Shown here: piece after piece, positions 48,142 to 59,640 of the stretch
Layout: each line of letters begins with the position of its first letter
Position numbering within the stretch: the stretch's first letter is position 1
Source: Anagrus nilaparvatae
Lineage: Eukaryota; Arthropoda; Insecta; Hymenoptera; Mymaridae
Direction: 5' to 3'
DNA: 64,000 bases
Assembly: GCA_022575985.1 (NCBI GenBank)
Contig: JAKSXM010000247.1
Coordinates: forward strand, 9,509,501-9,573,500
Notes under the pieces: model-generated
The model's input: the letters and a program-made list of their open reading frames with translations, nothing else
What the model was told of the DNA's origin: nothing
The model's database searches: none
Made by a program: the position numbers and the translations under genes

Positions 48142-48804
48142 AATAAATAAAATTTCAGGTAAACTTCATTACTCAATATTTTCATGTATAAACATGAATA
48201 TACAGAAATTTTATCTTTTATGACCAACGTAACCCAATTAAATGTGATATTCTTATTAATTTAACCAATAAATTGGTTAATTTTAAACTAATAGGTACGT
48301 AACAGTGTTTCGCCATAGTGTATTAGGTTGGCTCGTCAGTAGACTCCTAATACACCTTATCTAGACACCGTTTAATTATTTAAAAAACAAAAAATATTAA
48401 AATTATAAAATTAATTTTTTTTAAAAATTTTTTTTAAAAATTTGTGTAAGTACTTGCCTCGCACATGCTTTCAAAACGACTAAAAATGCTGGATTGTGTA
48501 TACCGTTAGAAAGGAGAAGTTTAGTTTTCTCTTTCTAATTTAAATACAGCTGGCATTTTTATTCTATTAATTTCATAAAAATTACATTCAAAGTTTTATT
48601 AAATTTAATAAGGCTAAAAATAACACGAACTGATAAATCAGTATCAAAAAATGTCATAGCCTTATTTTTGAAAATAAATTTTCATCAAAATTTGCTTATG
48701 TTAAAGCTTCTAATCAATAAATAAAATTTCTGGTAAACTTCATTACTCAATATTTTCATGTATAAACATGAATATACAGAAATTTTATCTTTTATGACCA
48801 ACGT
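48142..48804. repeat. 91-bp direct repeats 572 bp apart
   Basis: Nearly identical copies at 48,142-48,232 and 48,714-48,804 contain GTAAACTTCATTACTCAATA and the palindrome TTCATGTATAAACATGAA. The intervening 480 bp show no coding sequence. This may be a small element with terminal direct repeats or a duplication. Confidence 0.7.
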
Positions 48805-48849
48805 AATTTTTATTTTATTTTGTTTAATTTTTTTATTTTTTTTTTTTTT

Positions 48850-49052
48850 TATTTTGTTTAATATTTATCTAAGATGGCATTTACCTACGGAGAAGTTGAT
48901 TGGAATATTAATAAAAATTTTTTTAAGGGGGAGAATGCCAAAAAATGAGGTCTGTTTTCGACTATTTTCGTTTTTTACGTGTAACTTTTTTATTATTCAA
49001 GATTTTTCTTTCTCCGTAGGTAAATGCCATCTTAGATAAATACTAAACAAAA
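48850..49052. mobile_element. ~200-bp foldback MITE
   Basis: The arms share ATCTAAGATGGCATTTACC and TACGGAGAA, inverted at 49,008-49,045. The spacer is about 110 bp. AT-rich flanks prevent a reliable TSD call. Confidence 0.7.
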
Positions 49053-49559
49053 CAAAAAAAAGAAAATTCAAATCGAGCGAGTAGTTTTTTTGTAATCGTG
49101 CGGACAACTTTTTTTTAATTTTTTGACTTCATCACTTTGGCGCCATCTTTGAAGTACTATTTCAAGGCCAAAAAAAAAATAATCATAAAAATTTAATGTT
49201 TAATGATGTACAAAAATAATAAAAAAAAAATTATGTCATTAAATCCAGTAGATTTTTTTAAAAAAATCACCAAAGATTCCTTGAAATTTAGGCATTTCAA
49301 AACGAAACCTCCCATAAAGCATCGATTGAAAAACTTTCATAATTTAAAATCCTTTTTTAAATCTTCGTAAGCTCAAAATTTTACAATAAAATAAAATTTT
49401 CAATGAAAATAGGTGATTAAAATTTTTTAATATTTTTAATCAAATCATCATATTATTTATTTAAAAATCGTCCTAGAATTCCATTTTTTTTTTATAGGGC
49501 TGGGTACCTCAGAAGGTCTGAAAATCTAGAGAGAATATAATTTAAAATGTAGTCACTTT

Positions 49560-49663
49560 TTAGAGGAACCATTGTGATGGGTCAAATTTGATTTTTGATT
49601 TTTTGGCATATAAGCACGCTTTGGGACCTCAGGAAGCTAAAAAACCGGTTTTTAAAAAAAGTA

Positions 49664-49698
<35 letters not shown>

Positions 49699-49726
49699 AA
49701 CCAGTGAAATTTCACAAACATGAATG
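49560..49726 (+). repeat. Family A 5' part, interrupted by Penelope fragment
   Basis: GAGGAACCATTGTGATGGG through CATATAAGCACGCTTTGGG, AACCGGTTTTTAAAAAAAG and a GT microsatellite to TTTCACAAACAT, where the Penelope sequence begins. The family A continuation (ATAAGACCTGATTT) appears only at 52,818. Confidence 0.7.
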
Positions 49727-49930
49727 TCGGCAGCACCCAGTGTCGCATAGCTCAAAAAAAACAAGTATTTTTATATCACCTGAAGAGGCCAACGGATTTG
49801 TTAATGAAATATTGTGAAATAAAAAAATTGTTACACATCAAATTAATTTGTATTGTTTTATTTATTTTAAATAATTTGAAACAATAAAAAATTCAGCTCC
49901 AATTCTGGTCAATAAAATATTATTTTTACT
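49727..49930 (+). mobile_element. Penelope-like element 3' end
   Basis: GTCGGCAGCACCCAGTG, CCTGAAGAGGCCAACGG and GAAATATTGTGAAAT align with the inverse of 42,080-42,310. It is inserted within family A at CACAAACAT|TATGG. Confidence 0.7.
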
Positions 49931-49945
49931 TTTATTATGGAATTA

Positions 49946-52817
49946 CCCACCTGAAGATAAAGACGCCATTTTACACATCTTAAATGACGTCCTTTTACAC
50001 ATCCTAAAACACGTCTTTTTTCACATCCTAAAACACGTCCGATTATGAGAATTTCGGACGTGATTTAAGACGTGTTTTAAGACGTCAAAAAAGACGTCTT
50101 TTAACAATTTAAAAAATTTTTTAGAAAAGGCTTTAAAAAATATAAAAAATATTTTAATTAACTATAGCAAATTTAATTACTAAAATAAAAAATAAAATTC
50201 AATATTTAAATAAATAAAAAAAAAAAAAAAAAAAATCAATACTGCCGAGTTATACCCAGGGCAGCGGCGAACCCACGTTCTTTCGAACAATGCGTCCATC
50301 AGGAATGAGATTAAACGAGCTGGGCCAAAACTCATTTAACACAAGGTTATAAATTATAATAGGTATATACCGTACACAAAATTTAAAAAACTTCAACAAT
50401 TAATCAATTATAAACTGGATGGTCTTATGGATCAATTAAAAACTTTTAGTACTTTATTATTAAAAATTAATTTATGGACATGGGGGCGGGAGAACAAATT
50501 ATAATGGGTGGACCACACGCATATTATGATCGCGGCAGGAATCAGGATATAAGTTGTGGCGCGCGAGCCATCGTTGCAGCTGAGCATTGTAATGATGCCT
50601 TCTGCTATAAGTTATTGTTTATATGTGCTCTGTAAGTCTGTACATATTTTTTGTTAAGCTAGATTAAATTAACAAATTAAGGTTAATATTTTTATGTGGA
50701 TAAAAAAAAATTGGTTTTTTATAAGTGAACAAATTATTAAAATATAGAACATAAAACAACCAGGATTAATCACATCATTTAAAAAGTTCCTTTAATAATT
50801 TATGCAAATATGCTGAAAATTTGTGTGTTCAATGTCAAATTTCAAAAATTTGCACAATAATTTTTATTGTGGAGTTGTGTCAAGTGATAACTTAAATTTT
50901 AAAATATACATTAGAGAAAGCAGGTCAAAGGCATAAGAGAATTATTATATCGTATTGAAGATTTATACAATTATAATGGGGGAGTTTATTATAAAGTTTG
51001 TGGAGCACAATATGAAATATTTAAAGTTTTAGGCAATAACACTAAATTCTAATTAATCTCATTCTTTTAATCATTAATATTTTCAACTAAATATTTATTT
51101 TTTAACAATTGGAGCGCTCTAAATAAATTCAAAAGATCAATTTTTGAGCTACTAGAAACTGTTGGAGTGAACCAAACAAGTTCAAAATTGACTTGGTGTT
51201 TGATATATCAAAATTAAATTTCAGAAGGGGCCTAACAACTTTATCGGAAGGGCTTTTTATCATAAATATCGATTTCAGAGCAAAATTTGATAATTATAAA
51301 GTTTAGTTTTTTACAAACTGCTATTTAAGTTCTAGAAAAAGCAAATAGAATTTAGCGTTGTTTCATATTTTGTTCAACAAACTTTATAATTATTAAATTT
51401 TGCTCTCAAAATTTCATTTAACTTCTGATCAAGCTGTTAGGCCCTTTCTGAATTTTAATTTTGATATTTTAAATACCAAGTCAATTTTGGACCTTTTTGG
51501 TTCACTCCAACAGTTTCAAGCAGTTCAATAATTGAATTTTTGGATTTATTTAGCGCACTCCAACCGTTAAAAAATAAAAAAGTACAAAAGCTAATCAGCA
51601 TTTGTTCTTAAAATTTAATGATAAAAACCATTTCCGATCAAGCTATTAGACCCTTTCTGAGTTTTAATATTGATCTATATATTTTCAGATCAAAAACTAA
51701 TTAGCTTTTGTAGTTTTTTACAAACTGCTAACTAAGTTCTGGAGAAAGTAAATAGAATTTAGCGTTGTGTTGTTTAAAGCTTTAAATATTTCATATTATC
51801 AATCTTAATATCAATCCGATATAATAATTCCCTTATGCTTTTGACCTGCTTCCTCTAATATATATTTTAAAATTTAAGTTATCTCTTGACACAACTCCAT
51901 AATAAAAATTATTGTGCAAATTTTTGAAATTTGACATTGAACACACAAATTTTCAGCATATTTGCATAAATTATTAAAGGAACTTTTTAAATGATGTTAT
52001 TAATCCTGGTTGTTTTACGTTCTATATTTTAATAATTTGTTCACTCATAAAAAACCAATTTTTTTTTATCAACATAAAAATATTAACCTTAATTTGTTAA
52101 TTTAATCTAGCTTAACAAAAAATATGTACAGACTTTCAGAGCACATAAACAATAATAATAGATTATAGCAGAAGTCATCATTACAATGCTCAGCTGTAAC
52201 GATGGCTCGCGCGCTACAACTTATATCCTGCCGCGATTATAATATGCGCATGGCCCACCCATTATAATTTGTCCTCCCGCCTCCATGTCCATAAATTAAT
52301 TTTTAATAATAATGTATACTAAAAGTTTTTAATTGATCCATAAGACCAGTTTATAATTGATTAATTGTTGAAATTTTTAAATTTTGTGTACGGTATATAC
52401 CTATTATAATTTATACCCTTGTGTTAGATGAGTTTTGGCCGAGCTCGTTTAATCTCATTCCTGATGGACGCATTGTTCGAAAGAACGTGGGTTCGCCGCT
52501 GCCCTGGGTATAACTCGGCAGTATTGATTTTTTTTTTTTTTTTTTTTATTTATTTAAATATTGAATTTTATTTTTTATTTTAGTAATTAAATTTGCTATA
52601 GTTAATTAAAATATTTTTTATATTTTTTAAAGCCTTTTCTAAAAAATTTTTTAAATTGTTAAAAGACGTCTTTTTTAACGTCTTAAAACACGTCTTAAAT
52701 CACGTCCGAAATTCTCATAATCGGACGTGTTTTAGGATGTGAAAAAAGACGTGTTTTAAGATGTGTAAAAGGACGTCATTTAGGATGTGTAAAAAGACGT
52801 CTTTATCTTCAGGTGGG
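49946..52817. mobile_element. 2.87-kb giant palindromic (foldback) element
   Basis: The ends are CCCACCTGAAGATAAAGACG and its inverse, flanked by TA on both sides (49,944-49,945; 52,818-52,819). The arms remain recognisable inverted copies for more than 1 kb. Examples are GCGCGCGAGCCATCGT- and TTGTGTGTTCAATGTCAAAT-type blocks, and GCAGGTCAAAGGCATAA near 50,920 against its inverse near 51,840. A second symmetry block (GTTGGAGTGAACC against GGTTCACTCCAAC) lies near the centre, about 51,340. The arm tips carry irregular tandem ACGTC motifs. There is no protein-coding frame. Deleting the insert with one TA closely restores the family A sequence GGAATT...AAGACC. Confidence 0.8.
50219..50345 (-). 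repeat. tRNA-like, T-run-terminated segment in left palindrome arm (mirror at 52,433-52,547)
   Basis: Read on the minus strand (plus strand in the right arm), TGGCCGAGCTCG is an A-box-like start and CGTGGGTTCGCCGC a B-box-like segment, followed by a long T run. The resemblance is to class II (Ser/Leu) tRNA D and T arms, but the T stem is broken. It may be a SINE or Pol III unit captured in the palindrome. Weak evidence. Confidence 0.3.
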
Positions 52818-54720
52818 TATAAGACCTGATTTTTTTTTCAAAAATTTTTTCATAAAAAAATCTCAAACTACTTTTTTTTTAATTTGGATATAATATCTCA
52901 TTTATTTCCATGAAAGTACTTATATTTGAAAGTACGATTTTTACTCGATATCTCGAATCTGATAACTAATTTTTTGAAAATTTTTTTCTCAAAATTTTTT
53001 TCACCAAAAAATACATAAAATACCAATTTTTTTTTCTTTATGGATGCAGTACACTGAGAAAAGAACGGGGAAGCAGATATCCCATTCGGGAAAGAATCTT
53101 CCCCTAAATTTGTATAAAATCTTTCTTATGTTTTTGGAGCGCTGCTATCTCAAAATAAGAAAACTACCTCCCAAAATACCTTCCGCCGATAAAGAAGATT
53201 GCAGTTTTTACTAATCTAATTCTATTATTTAAAAATTTGGGGAAGATTCTTTCGCAAAATAAGAAATATTCCATCCTAAAAGCTTGAGAAGTCTGTTGTC
53301 TTAACTGAGGGAAGGAAGCGTTCCCCTACTATTGTCAGTGTACTTAATTTATTTCTGTGGAAGTACTAGTTTTAGAAATATCGTTTATAGTATTTTTTTT
53401 GGACCTAATACTTAATTTTTTCAAAATTTTTTTCGCAAAATTTTTGTCGCCAAAAAATACAAAAAACGCCAAAATTTTTTTTATTTTAGGACGTAATACT
53501 TAATTTTTTCCTATGAAGGAGTATCTAGAATTATTTAAAGAACATGTTTAATGTTGTATCTAGAATTATCGTTTGTAAAAGATTTCTCCATCTGATACGT
53601 AATTTTTTGAAATTTTTATTTTCGAAATTTTTTACATAAAATAATTAAAAAAATACAATAATTTTTTTTCTTTTTGGAAGTAGTTCCTCATTTTTTTCCA
53701 TGAAAGTACTGATATCTTGAAGTATCGTTTATATTCTATATCTCGAATCATATAATTTATTTTTTGAAAATTTTTTTCTCAAAATTTTTTTTACCAAAAA
53801 ATACAAAAAATACCAATTTTCTTTTTCTTTATGGACGCAGTACTTAATTTATTTCTGTGGAAGTACTAGTTTTAGAAATATCGTTTATAGTAATTTTTTA
53901 GATCTGATACGTAATTTTTTCAAAATTTTTTTCTTAAAATTTTTGTAACCAAAAAATACAAAAAACGCCAAATTTTTTTTTATTTTAGTACGCAGTACTT
54001 AATTTCTTCCTATGAAAGTACGAATATCTAGAATCATCATTTGTAAAGGTCCATTTGATACGTAATTTTTCGAAATTTTTTTTTTCAAATTTCTTTACAA
54101 AAAATAATTAAAAAAATACAATAATTTTTTTTTGGACGTAATACCTAATTTTTTTCCATGAAAGTACTAATATCTAGAATTATCGTTATTACTCGTTATC
54201 TCCTAACCGACACCTAATTTTTCAAACAATTTTTTTTCTTTTAGTTTTTTACATAAAAAAATTAGAAAAAAACAATTATTTTTTTTTTAGGACTTAGTAC
54301 TTAATTTCTTTCTATGAAAGTATGAATATCTAGTAATATTAGTATCTAGTAATATCTATCTAGTAGTATAATTATCTTTTTTAAAGGATTTCTCTATCTG
54401 ATACGTAATTTTTTTTTCAAAATTTTTACATAAAAAAATTAAAAAAACACCATAAATTTTTTTCTTTTTGGACGTAGTACTTAATTTATTTCTATGAAAT
54501 TACTAATATCTAGAATTAACGTTTTTACAAGGTATTCCTATAGTTGTTGTAATTATGTCTTCAAGATATAACTACACCAGCTACTAGTGTAGTTAAAAAC
54601 TGTCTAGCAGACATAATTATCATAAAAGAAGATTATGTACTAGTGTAGAAACCTTTTTTTTTATGTAAAAATCCTAATTTTTTCCATGAGATGTTAAACT
54701 AATATAGTATCAAGGATAAG
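52818..54720 (+). repeat. Family A body with tandem subrepeats
   Basis: Repeated ATTTCTATGAAAGTACTAATATC-like units follow one another with a ~150-bp spacing, then CTTCAAGATATAACTACACC and ACTGTCTAGCAGACATAATT as at 2,170-2,240. It is interrupted at 53,052-53,340 by a MITE. Confidence 0.7.
53052..53340. mobile_element. Tc1/mariner-like MITE with TA duplication
   Basis: It begins CACTGAGAAAAGAACGGGG and ends CCCCTACTATTGTCAGTG, flanked by TA at 53,050-53,051 and 53,341-53,342. Joining the flanks gives GCAGTACTTAATTTATTTC, exactly the family A sequence at 1,286, so the empty site is documented within the window. It is 289 bp and non-coding. Confidence 0.85.
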
Positions 54721-54729
54721 ATCATTCAA

Positions 54730-54925
54730 AGCAGGGATAGCATATCTCCATTACATTCGTAATATTACTCCAATTAACTACATTTTTGATTAATAGTCAT
54801 TATTCATTGTTCAATTACTCCATTACTTTTTGTAATGGTTAATGGCCAAAAAATGATTAACCATTACAAAAAGTAATGGGTAATTGCCAAAACACCATTA
54901 ACCATTACAAAAAGTAATGAGACGT
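54730..54925. repeat. Cluster of CCATTACAAAAAGTAATG repeats
   Basis: Direct and inverted copies of CATTACTTTTTGTAATGG are packed between two family A blocks; the unit is itself palindromic. Confidence 0.65.
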
Positions 54926-55099
54926 TGCATTACCTATTATTTGCCTATTTTATTGAAAATACTAGTTTTCACATTTATTTTAAGCAAAGTTCAAATTTAT
55001 CTTAGTTTATTTAGGTGTAGTTTATGTTTTATATTTAATTTTTTAGATAGATTATTAAGTTTTATCATTTATTCTATTTTTGAATTTAAAACTATGAAA

Positions 55100-56375
55100 T
55101 TCCTATAGTAAGTAGTTTATATTTTTTTTAGATGTAGTATCTAATTTTTTCTTATGAAAGTACCAATATCTGAAAATATGATTATTACTCGATATCTCCA
55201 ATCTGAGATTAAATTTTTGAACTTTTTCTTCTCAAAATCTTTTGCCTACAAAAATAAAAAAAAACAATATTTTTTTCCTTTTTGAAAGCTGTACCTCATT
55301 TTTTTCTTTGGGAGTACTAGTTTTTGAAATATGATATTTCAAATTAATCTGTATTAATTCTTGAGAAAGATCTAAATTATGTGAATTTGTATGCGAAATT
55401 TAATTTTCTTTTATATGTTTATCAATAAAAATTATTATTAGTATACAAATTTATTAAATTTTTTGTTATACAAAAAAAAATTTTTTGAAGACCGATATCG
55501 ATATTATCGACATATCGAGCTCTTTGATTTCATCGTATCGAAAATAGGACATCAATATCGATAAAATATCGAAATGTCGTGGAACTCTAGAAATATCCTT
55601 TACAGTCAATTTTTTGGATCTGAAACTTAATTTTTTGAAAAATTTTTTTTTCTTTAAAATTTTTTACATAAATAAATAAAAATAGCAATATTTTTTTCTT
55701 TTTGAACTTAGTACCTTATTCATTTCTATGAAAGTACCAATATCTGAAAATATGGTTTTTACTCTATTTCTCGAATCTGATACTCAATTTTTTGAAAATT
55801 TTTTGCATAAAAAAATTAAAAAAACACTATTATTTTTTTTATTTTTGGACATAGTATACAATTTTTGTCTAAGAATTTACTAATATCTTAAAGTACGATT
55901 TTACTCCATAACTCCAAATCTAATAAATAATAAAAAAAAAAAATTTTTTCTCATAATTTTTCAAAAAATATTTATATAAAAAAACACAATTATTATTTTT
56001 TTTTAGACGTAGTACCTAATTTATTTCTATAAAAGTATTAATACACAGAATTAATGTTTTTTCTCGATATTTCCAATCTAATACTTAATATTTTGAAAAT
56101 TTTTGTCTAAAAAATAAATTTTTCCCTTTAAAAAATACAAAAAACACTAATTTTTTTTTCTATTCGGATGTAGAACATAATTTTTTTCTATGAAAGTATT
56201 AATTTTTTATGTAAAAATCCTAATTTTTTCTAAGAGGTATTAAACTGGCAATATCAAGGAATAGATCATTTTTAGTTTTTCTTATGACATTATACTTTGT
56301 TAAGTAAAATAGACCATTAAGAACATTTTGTCATTGCTAATGAGGAACCATTGTGCCAATTTTTTGACAGCGTAT
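55100..56375 (+). repeat. Second family A body ending in the GAGGAACC terminus
   Basis: The same tandem unit series as 52.8-54.7 kb, more diverged, finishes with ATTAAGAACATTTTGTCATT and GAGGAACCATTGTGCC at about 56,314-56,358. Confidence 0.7.
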
Positions 56376-56810
56376 TTTTATAAGCTTGAATGGTTTTGAA
56401 TACTGAAAAAAAAATTTTTAAATATACTTTCAAGTACTGTTCTGCATTCTGGTAATGATTTTTTAGCTATTTTTTAAAAATATTGGCATTGGAAATTTAT
56501 TAAGTGTTTTGCTGATTTAATTTCCAATGGTCATAAAATTTTATTTATGAGCTTCGTTGGTTTTGAATACTGAAAAAAAAGTTTTAAAATATACTTTCAA
56601 GCACTGTTCTGCATTCTGGTAATGAATTTTTAGCTATTTATTAAAAGTATTGATTACCGGAACTAAGCCAACGTATTGCTAGATTCACTCCCGTTGCACA
56701 AAATTATTTTTTTATGTAAAAAATTATTTAAATTTTCTTATAAAATTAATTCTTGAAAAGAATTATTTTTAATAAGAAATTTACGCACATAACGGAACAA
56801 ACAAAATATT

Positions 56811-56897
56811 AATCGGTCTATTTCGGCTCTTACGGAAATTAGTGTGAGCCATCATCAGTGTAATGCACTAATTTCCGCGTAATTACAGATAAACCAA
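56811..56897 (-). ncRNA. Hammerhead ribozyme A1 (intact core)
   Basis: On the minus strand, stem III pairs GGUUUAU with AUAGACC (extended by U-G and U-A). The cleavage triplet is AUC, cut between plus positions 56,888 and 56,887. Stem I is UGUAAU/AUUACA. The core CUGAUGA is at 56,858-56,852. Stem II is GGCUC/GAGCC after one unpaired U. GAAA is at 56,824-56,821. All invariant core bases are present. Loop I contains GGAAAUUAGUG, perfectly complementary to CACUAAUUUCC in loop II. Structure read by eye, not tested. Confidence 0.7.
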
Positions 56898-57280
56898 AAA
56901 AATTTGATCTTAAAAGGGTTTATACCTACCAAAAAAGACAAACTAAACATGTGCCTCTGAGACTTCCATCTTCTATGAACACACATATTGACCTAAAACA
57001 ATTAAAAGATTTCCCCCTCTCGGGAAGAATCTTTTCGTTGTTTTAGGAGAAAGATGACAAAGCAACTTTCTAGATTAGGCCAGTGAATTGAGCTATGACC
57101 GTTTTAATTAATATTATTCAAAATTATTTAAAATTTTGAAAAAATTGTATTTTAAAAATACAATTCACGTTCCTATGAATTTTAAATAAAAAATTATTTA
57201 AATTTTCTTATAAAATTAATTCTTGAAAAGAATTATTTTTAATAAGAAATTTACGCACATAGCGGAACAAACAAAATATT

Positions 57281-57367
57281 AATCGGTCTATTTCGGCTCT
57301 TGCGGAAATTAGTGTGAGCCATCATCATTGTAATGCACTAATTTCCGCGTAATTACAGATAAACCAA
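57281..57367 (-). ncRNA. Hammerhead ribozyme A2 (core C3 changed to A, probably inactive)
   Basis: Same helices as A1, 470 bp away, but the core reads AUGAUGA because of a single change of the essential C3. Loss of C3 normally abolishes self-cleavage. The other differences fall outside the core. Confidence 0.65.
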
Positions 57368-57509
57368 AAAAATTTGAGCTTCAATGGTTTTAAATACTGA
57401 AACAAAGAGTTTCAAAATTCACTTCTAAGCATTGTTCTGTATTCTGGTAATGATTTTTTAGCTATTTTTTAAAAATATTGGCATTGGAAATTTATTAAGA
57501 GGAGGTCGA

Positions 57510-58550
57510 GGTTATGCTTCTTTCTTGTGGGTGACTTCAGCGCCAGAGTTGAGCGGTCAACTCTGGAATCGCTTATATGTTTTGCGTGATCAAAGCCAAT
57601 GATCAACGATTATTAAAAAATGAAATAAAATTATAAATAAACATGCATCATAAGAATATAATTGTTGAAAATATTAATAATTTTTTTAAATATAAAATAA
57701 ATATACTTTAATTATTCTTCAACATTATTTGCATGCATATTATTTTAGGTTTCTTACAATGTATAAGATTAATATTTTTATTATTTGGATTTACCAGTTT
57801 TATTTATTTTATAAAATCATTGTATATAATCAAAGGCTCAATTCCAATAAAATAAATTGATTTATACGTAGTTTTAATTTTTTCTTAGGTTTTTAGTTTC
57901 ATTTTCTTTTTTTAACACTATAATTTTTTTAAGCTGTATATATTTTTTTATTTCTATATGATAAAAAGAAAAATTGAAAAAATTAAAAGTATATACCCCG
58001 ATAACACACCTTGTAGATAGTAGCAAAAAAAAGTAAAGCCTTGCCAGCACAAGCGATTGATGTATTTTTTCTTCAAAGTTTACGCACTTCTAATAATTTT
58101 TTTAAATATTCAAAATCCTTGCTGTTAACTTGCTGTCAATATTTAGAAACGAACTTTTCTTAAATGCTTAAGGTAATATTTGTCGCATATTCGGACGCAT
58201 CTTTGCGTAAACTTTAAGTAAAGCATTTATTCTTATATAATAGCTTAGATTTTATAAATTTATAGGTAGTTTGCGTAAACTTTTAACAAATCATTTATTA
58301 AACATTTTTACCTATATTTACATAAATTTATTTACATATGTAATAAAAGGTATTAGTTTTTTAAATGATTGTAATTTTACTGCAAGTTTAGTGCATTTAT
58401 CAAATGAGAAACTTTTTATTTACAAACATTTGTTCGCTATACATACATATCAGTAATTATGAATTATTATACAATTAAATTATTTATGTAATTATACAAT
58501 ATAAATTTCACGACGAATATTAATAAATGTTTCAATTAATATATTTTTGC
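57510..58550. other. Intergenic, no gene recognised
   Basis: A GC-richer 80-bp patch near 57,500-57,590 holds the hairpin CCAGAGTTGAGCGGTCAACTCTGG (24 bases, stem CCAGAGTTGA). The rest is AT-rich and non-coding. Confidence 0.4.
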
Positions 58551-58562
58551 GATGTATTAATT

Positions 58563-58781
58563 GGGTGCCAGTCAAAACTTAGAACTGCTGTTTAGTATTA
58601 TCGGTACCTTTTAGATAAATTTTTTTTAAAAACAACGAATGTTAAGAAAAAAATGAATATTGTAATATTAATTTTAAAAATAATTAGTTCTATTTTATAT
58701 TATAAACTTCTTTCTGTATTTGTAAATTCATGCCTGGTGCTGATTCTGCTAAACAGCAGTTCTGAGTTTTGACTGGCGCCC
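58563..58781. mobile_element. hAT-type MITE with 8-bp TSD
   Basis: A 219-bp element begins GGGTGCCAGTCAAAACTTAG and ends with the inverse (GTTTTGACTGGCGCCC). The TIRs are about 33 bp including GAACTGCTGTTTAG. The perfect 8-bp duplication TATTAATT lies at 58,555-58,562 and 58,782-58,789. It is unrelated in sequence to the hAT-type MITE at 6.65 kb, but both start with GGGT. Confidence 0.9.
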
Positions 58782-58789
58782 TATTAATT

Positions 58790-59640
58790 TAATTAATTGA
58801 ATTAAAATAATAATTATACTTATATTTGTTTTCATTACGAATATTGCAGTTACAATTTGCGAATTTTTCTTAATTCTTTAAAAAAAAAATTTTATAATGG
58901 AATTTGAAGGGTTTTTATAGGTGACTGCAAAAAATAAATATGTATGCTTTTTGTGAAAACAATAGAGTTATAGAAGAATTTTACTATGGATATCCTATAT
59001 ATATTAAAATGAAATAATTTAAAAAATTGACTATTTTTGATTTTATTGGACACGCATTTATGGAGAATTGTACGGACGAAAATACATGAAAGTGGTTTTA
59101 AAATAATCTTTAAAGAAATATCTCCAGACCTTTTTTTAATTTTTAAAAAATATTTAAATGATTTCGAGAAATCAATATCAGAAGTTAGTAGTCGAAAACG
59201 CAAAATAATTTCATTTTTTTTCACTAAAACTGATTTTTCTCAGGATCTAAGAGGTTTTTTGAAACGAGGTTTAGTGCAAATTATTCCTAGGAAAAAATGC
59301 TATCGATTTGGCGTTTTTTTTTTTTAATTTGAGCTCACGGTTCAGAGTTACAACTGTTTGAAGCTAAGAACTTCAAAATTAAAAAAATCAAAAAGTGGAC
59401 ATTTTCATCACTTCAGATCTCGGAATGGATTGTATCAAAATGTAAAAACCAAGTTTCTTTGTATTTATTAAGCACTTTTCTAATGCCACTTTTATTTTTT
59501 TTTAATTTCATTCATTCATTAAAGAGAAATGTCAAAAAAACGAATTAGAGTCTAATTTTTTGAATTTTTTATTTTTTTATATTTAGGACAGCTGATATCC
59601 ATTTTAAGTATTTTATATTTTATTTCTTTAAAAAAAATTT
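58790..59640. other. Intergenic, no supported gene
   Basis: Overlapping frames on both strands at 58,892-59,327 are shadows of each other without recognisable motifs. The sequence TCACGGTTCAGAGTTACAAC near 59,335 is a slightly GC-richer feature of unknown meaning. Confidence 0.35.

Larger units (their letters stand above)
56717..57377 (-). mobile_element. Retrozyme-like / Penelope-LTR-like element: 191-bp direct repeats, 470-bp period, with hammerhead ribozymes
   Basis: The 191-bp repeats at 56,717-56,907 and 57,187-57,377 differ at only three positions. Each encodes a hammerhead ribozyme on the minus strand. The 279-bp spacer is non-coding. Hammerheads inside terminal or tandem repeats are known for Penelope-like elements and retrozymes; the core CUGAUGAUGGCUC...GAGCCGAAA follows the CTGAWGANGGC...GCCGAAA style seen at Penelope ends. 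Cleavage at both ribozymes would release a 470-nt RNA able to circularise. The type (stem III open) differs from the type I usual in animal elements. Confidence 0.65.
56382..57502. repeat. Three copies of a TGAATACTGAAA...TTCTGCATTCTGG repeat, split by the ribozyme repeat
   Basis: Copies lie at about 56,382-56,512, 56,551-56,660 and 57,378-57,502. They share CTGTTCTGCATTCTGGTAAT and ATTTTTTAGCTATTT. The ribozyme-bearing unit lies between copies two and three, implying insertion into a pre-existing tandem array. Confidence 0.65.

Noticed and set aside
49770..49815. CTGAAGAGGCC...GAAAT resembling a hammerhead in the Penelope 3' end
   Set aside because: Stem II is poorly paired in this copy, the 42.2-kb copy has lost C3, and stems I and III could not be found. 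At most a relic.
59037..59327. 96-codon plus-strand frame overlapping a 110-codon minus-strand frame
   Set aside because: Mutually overlapping and without recognisable domain, splice sites or composition bias.
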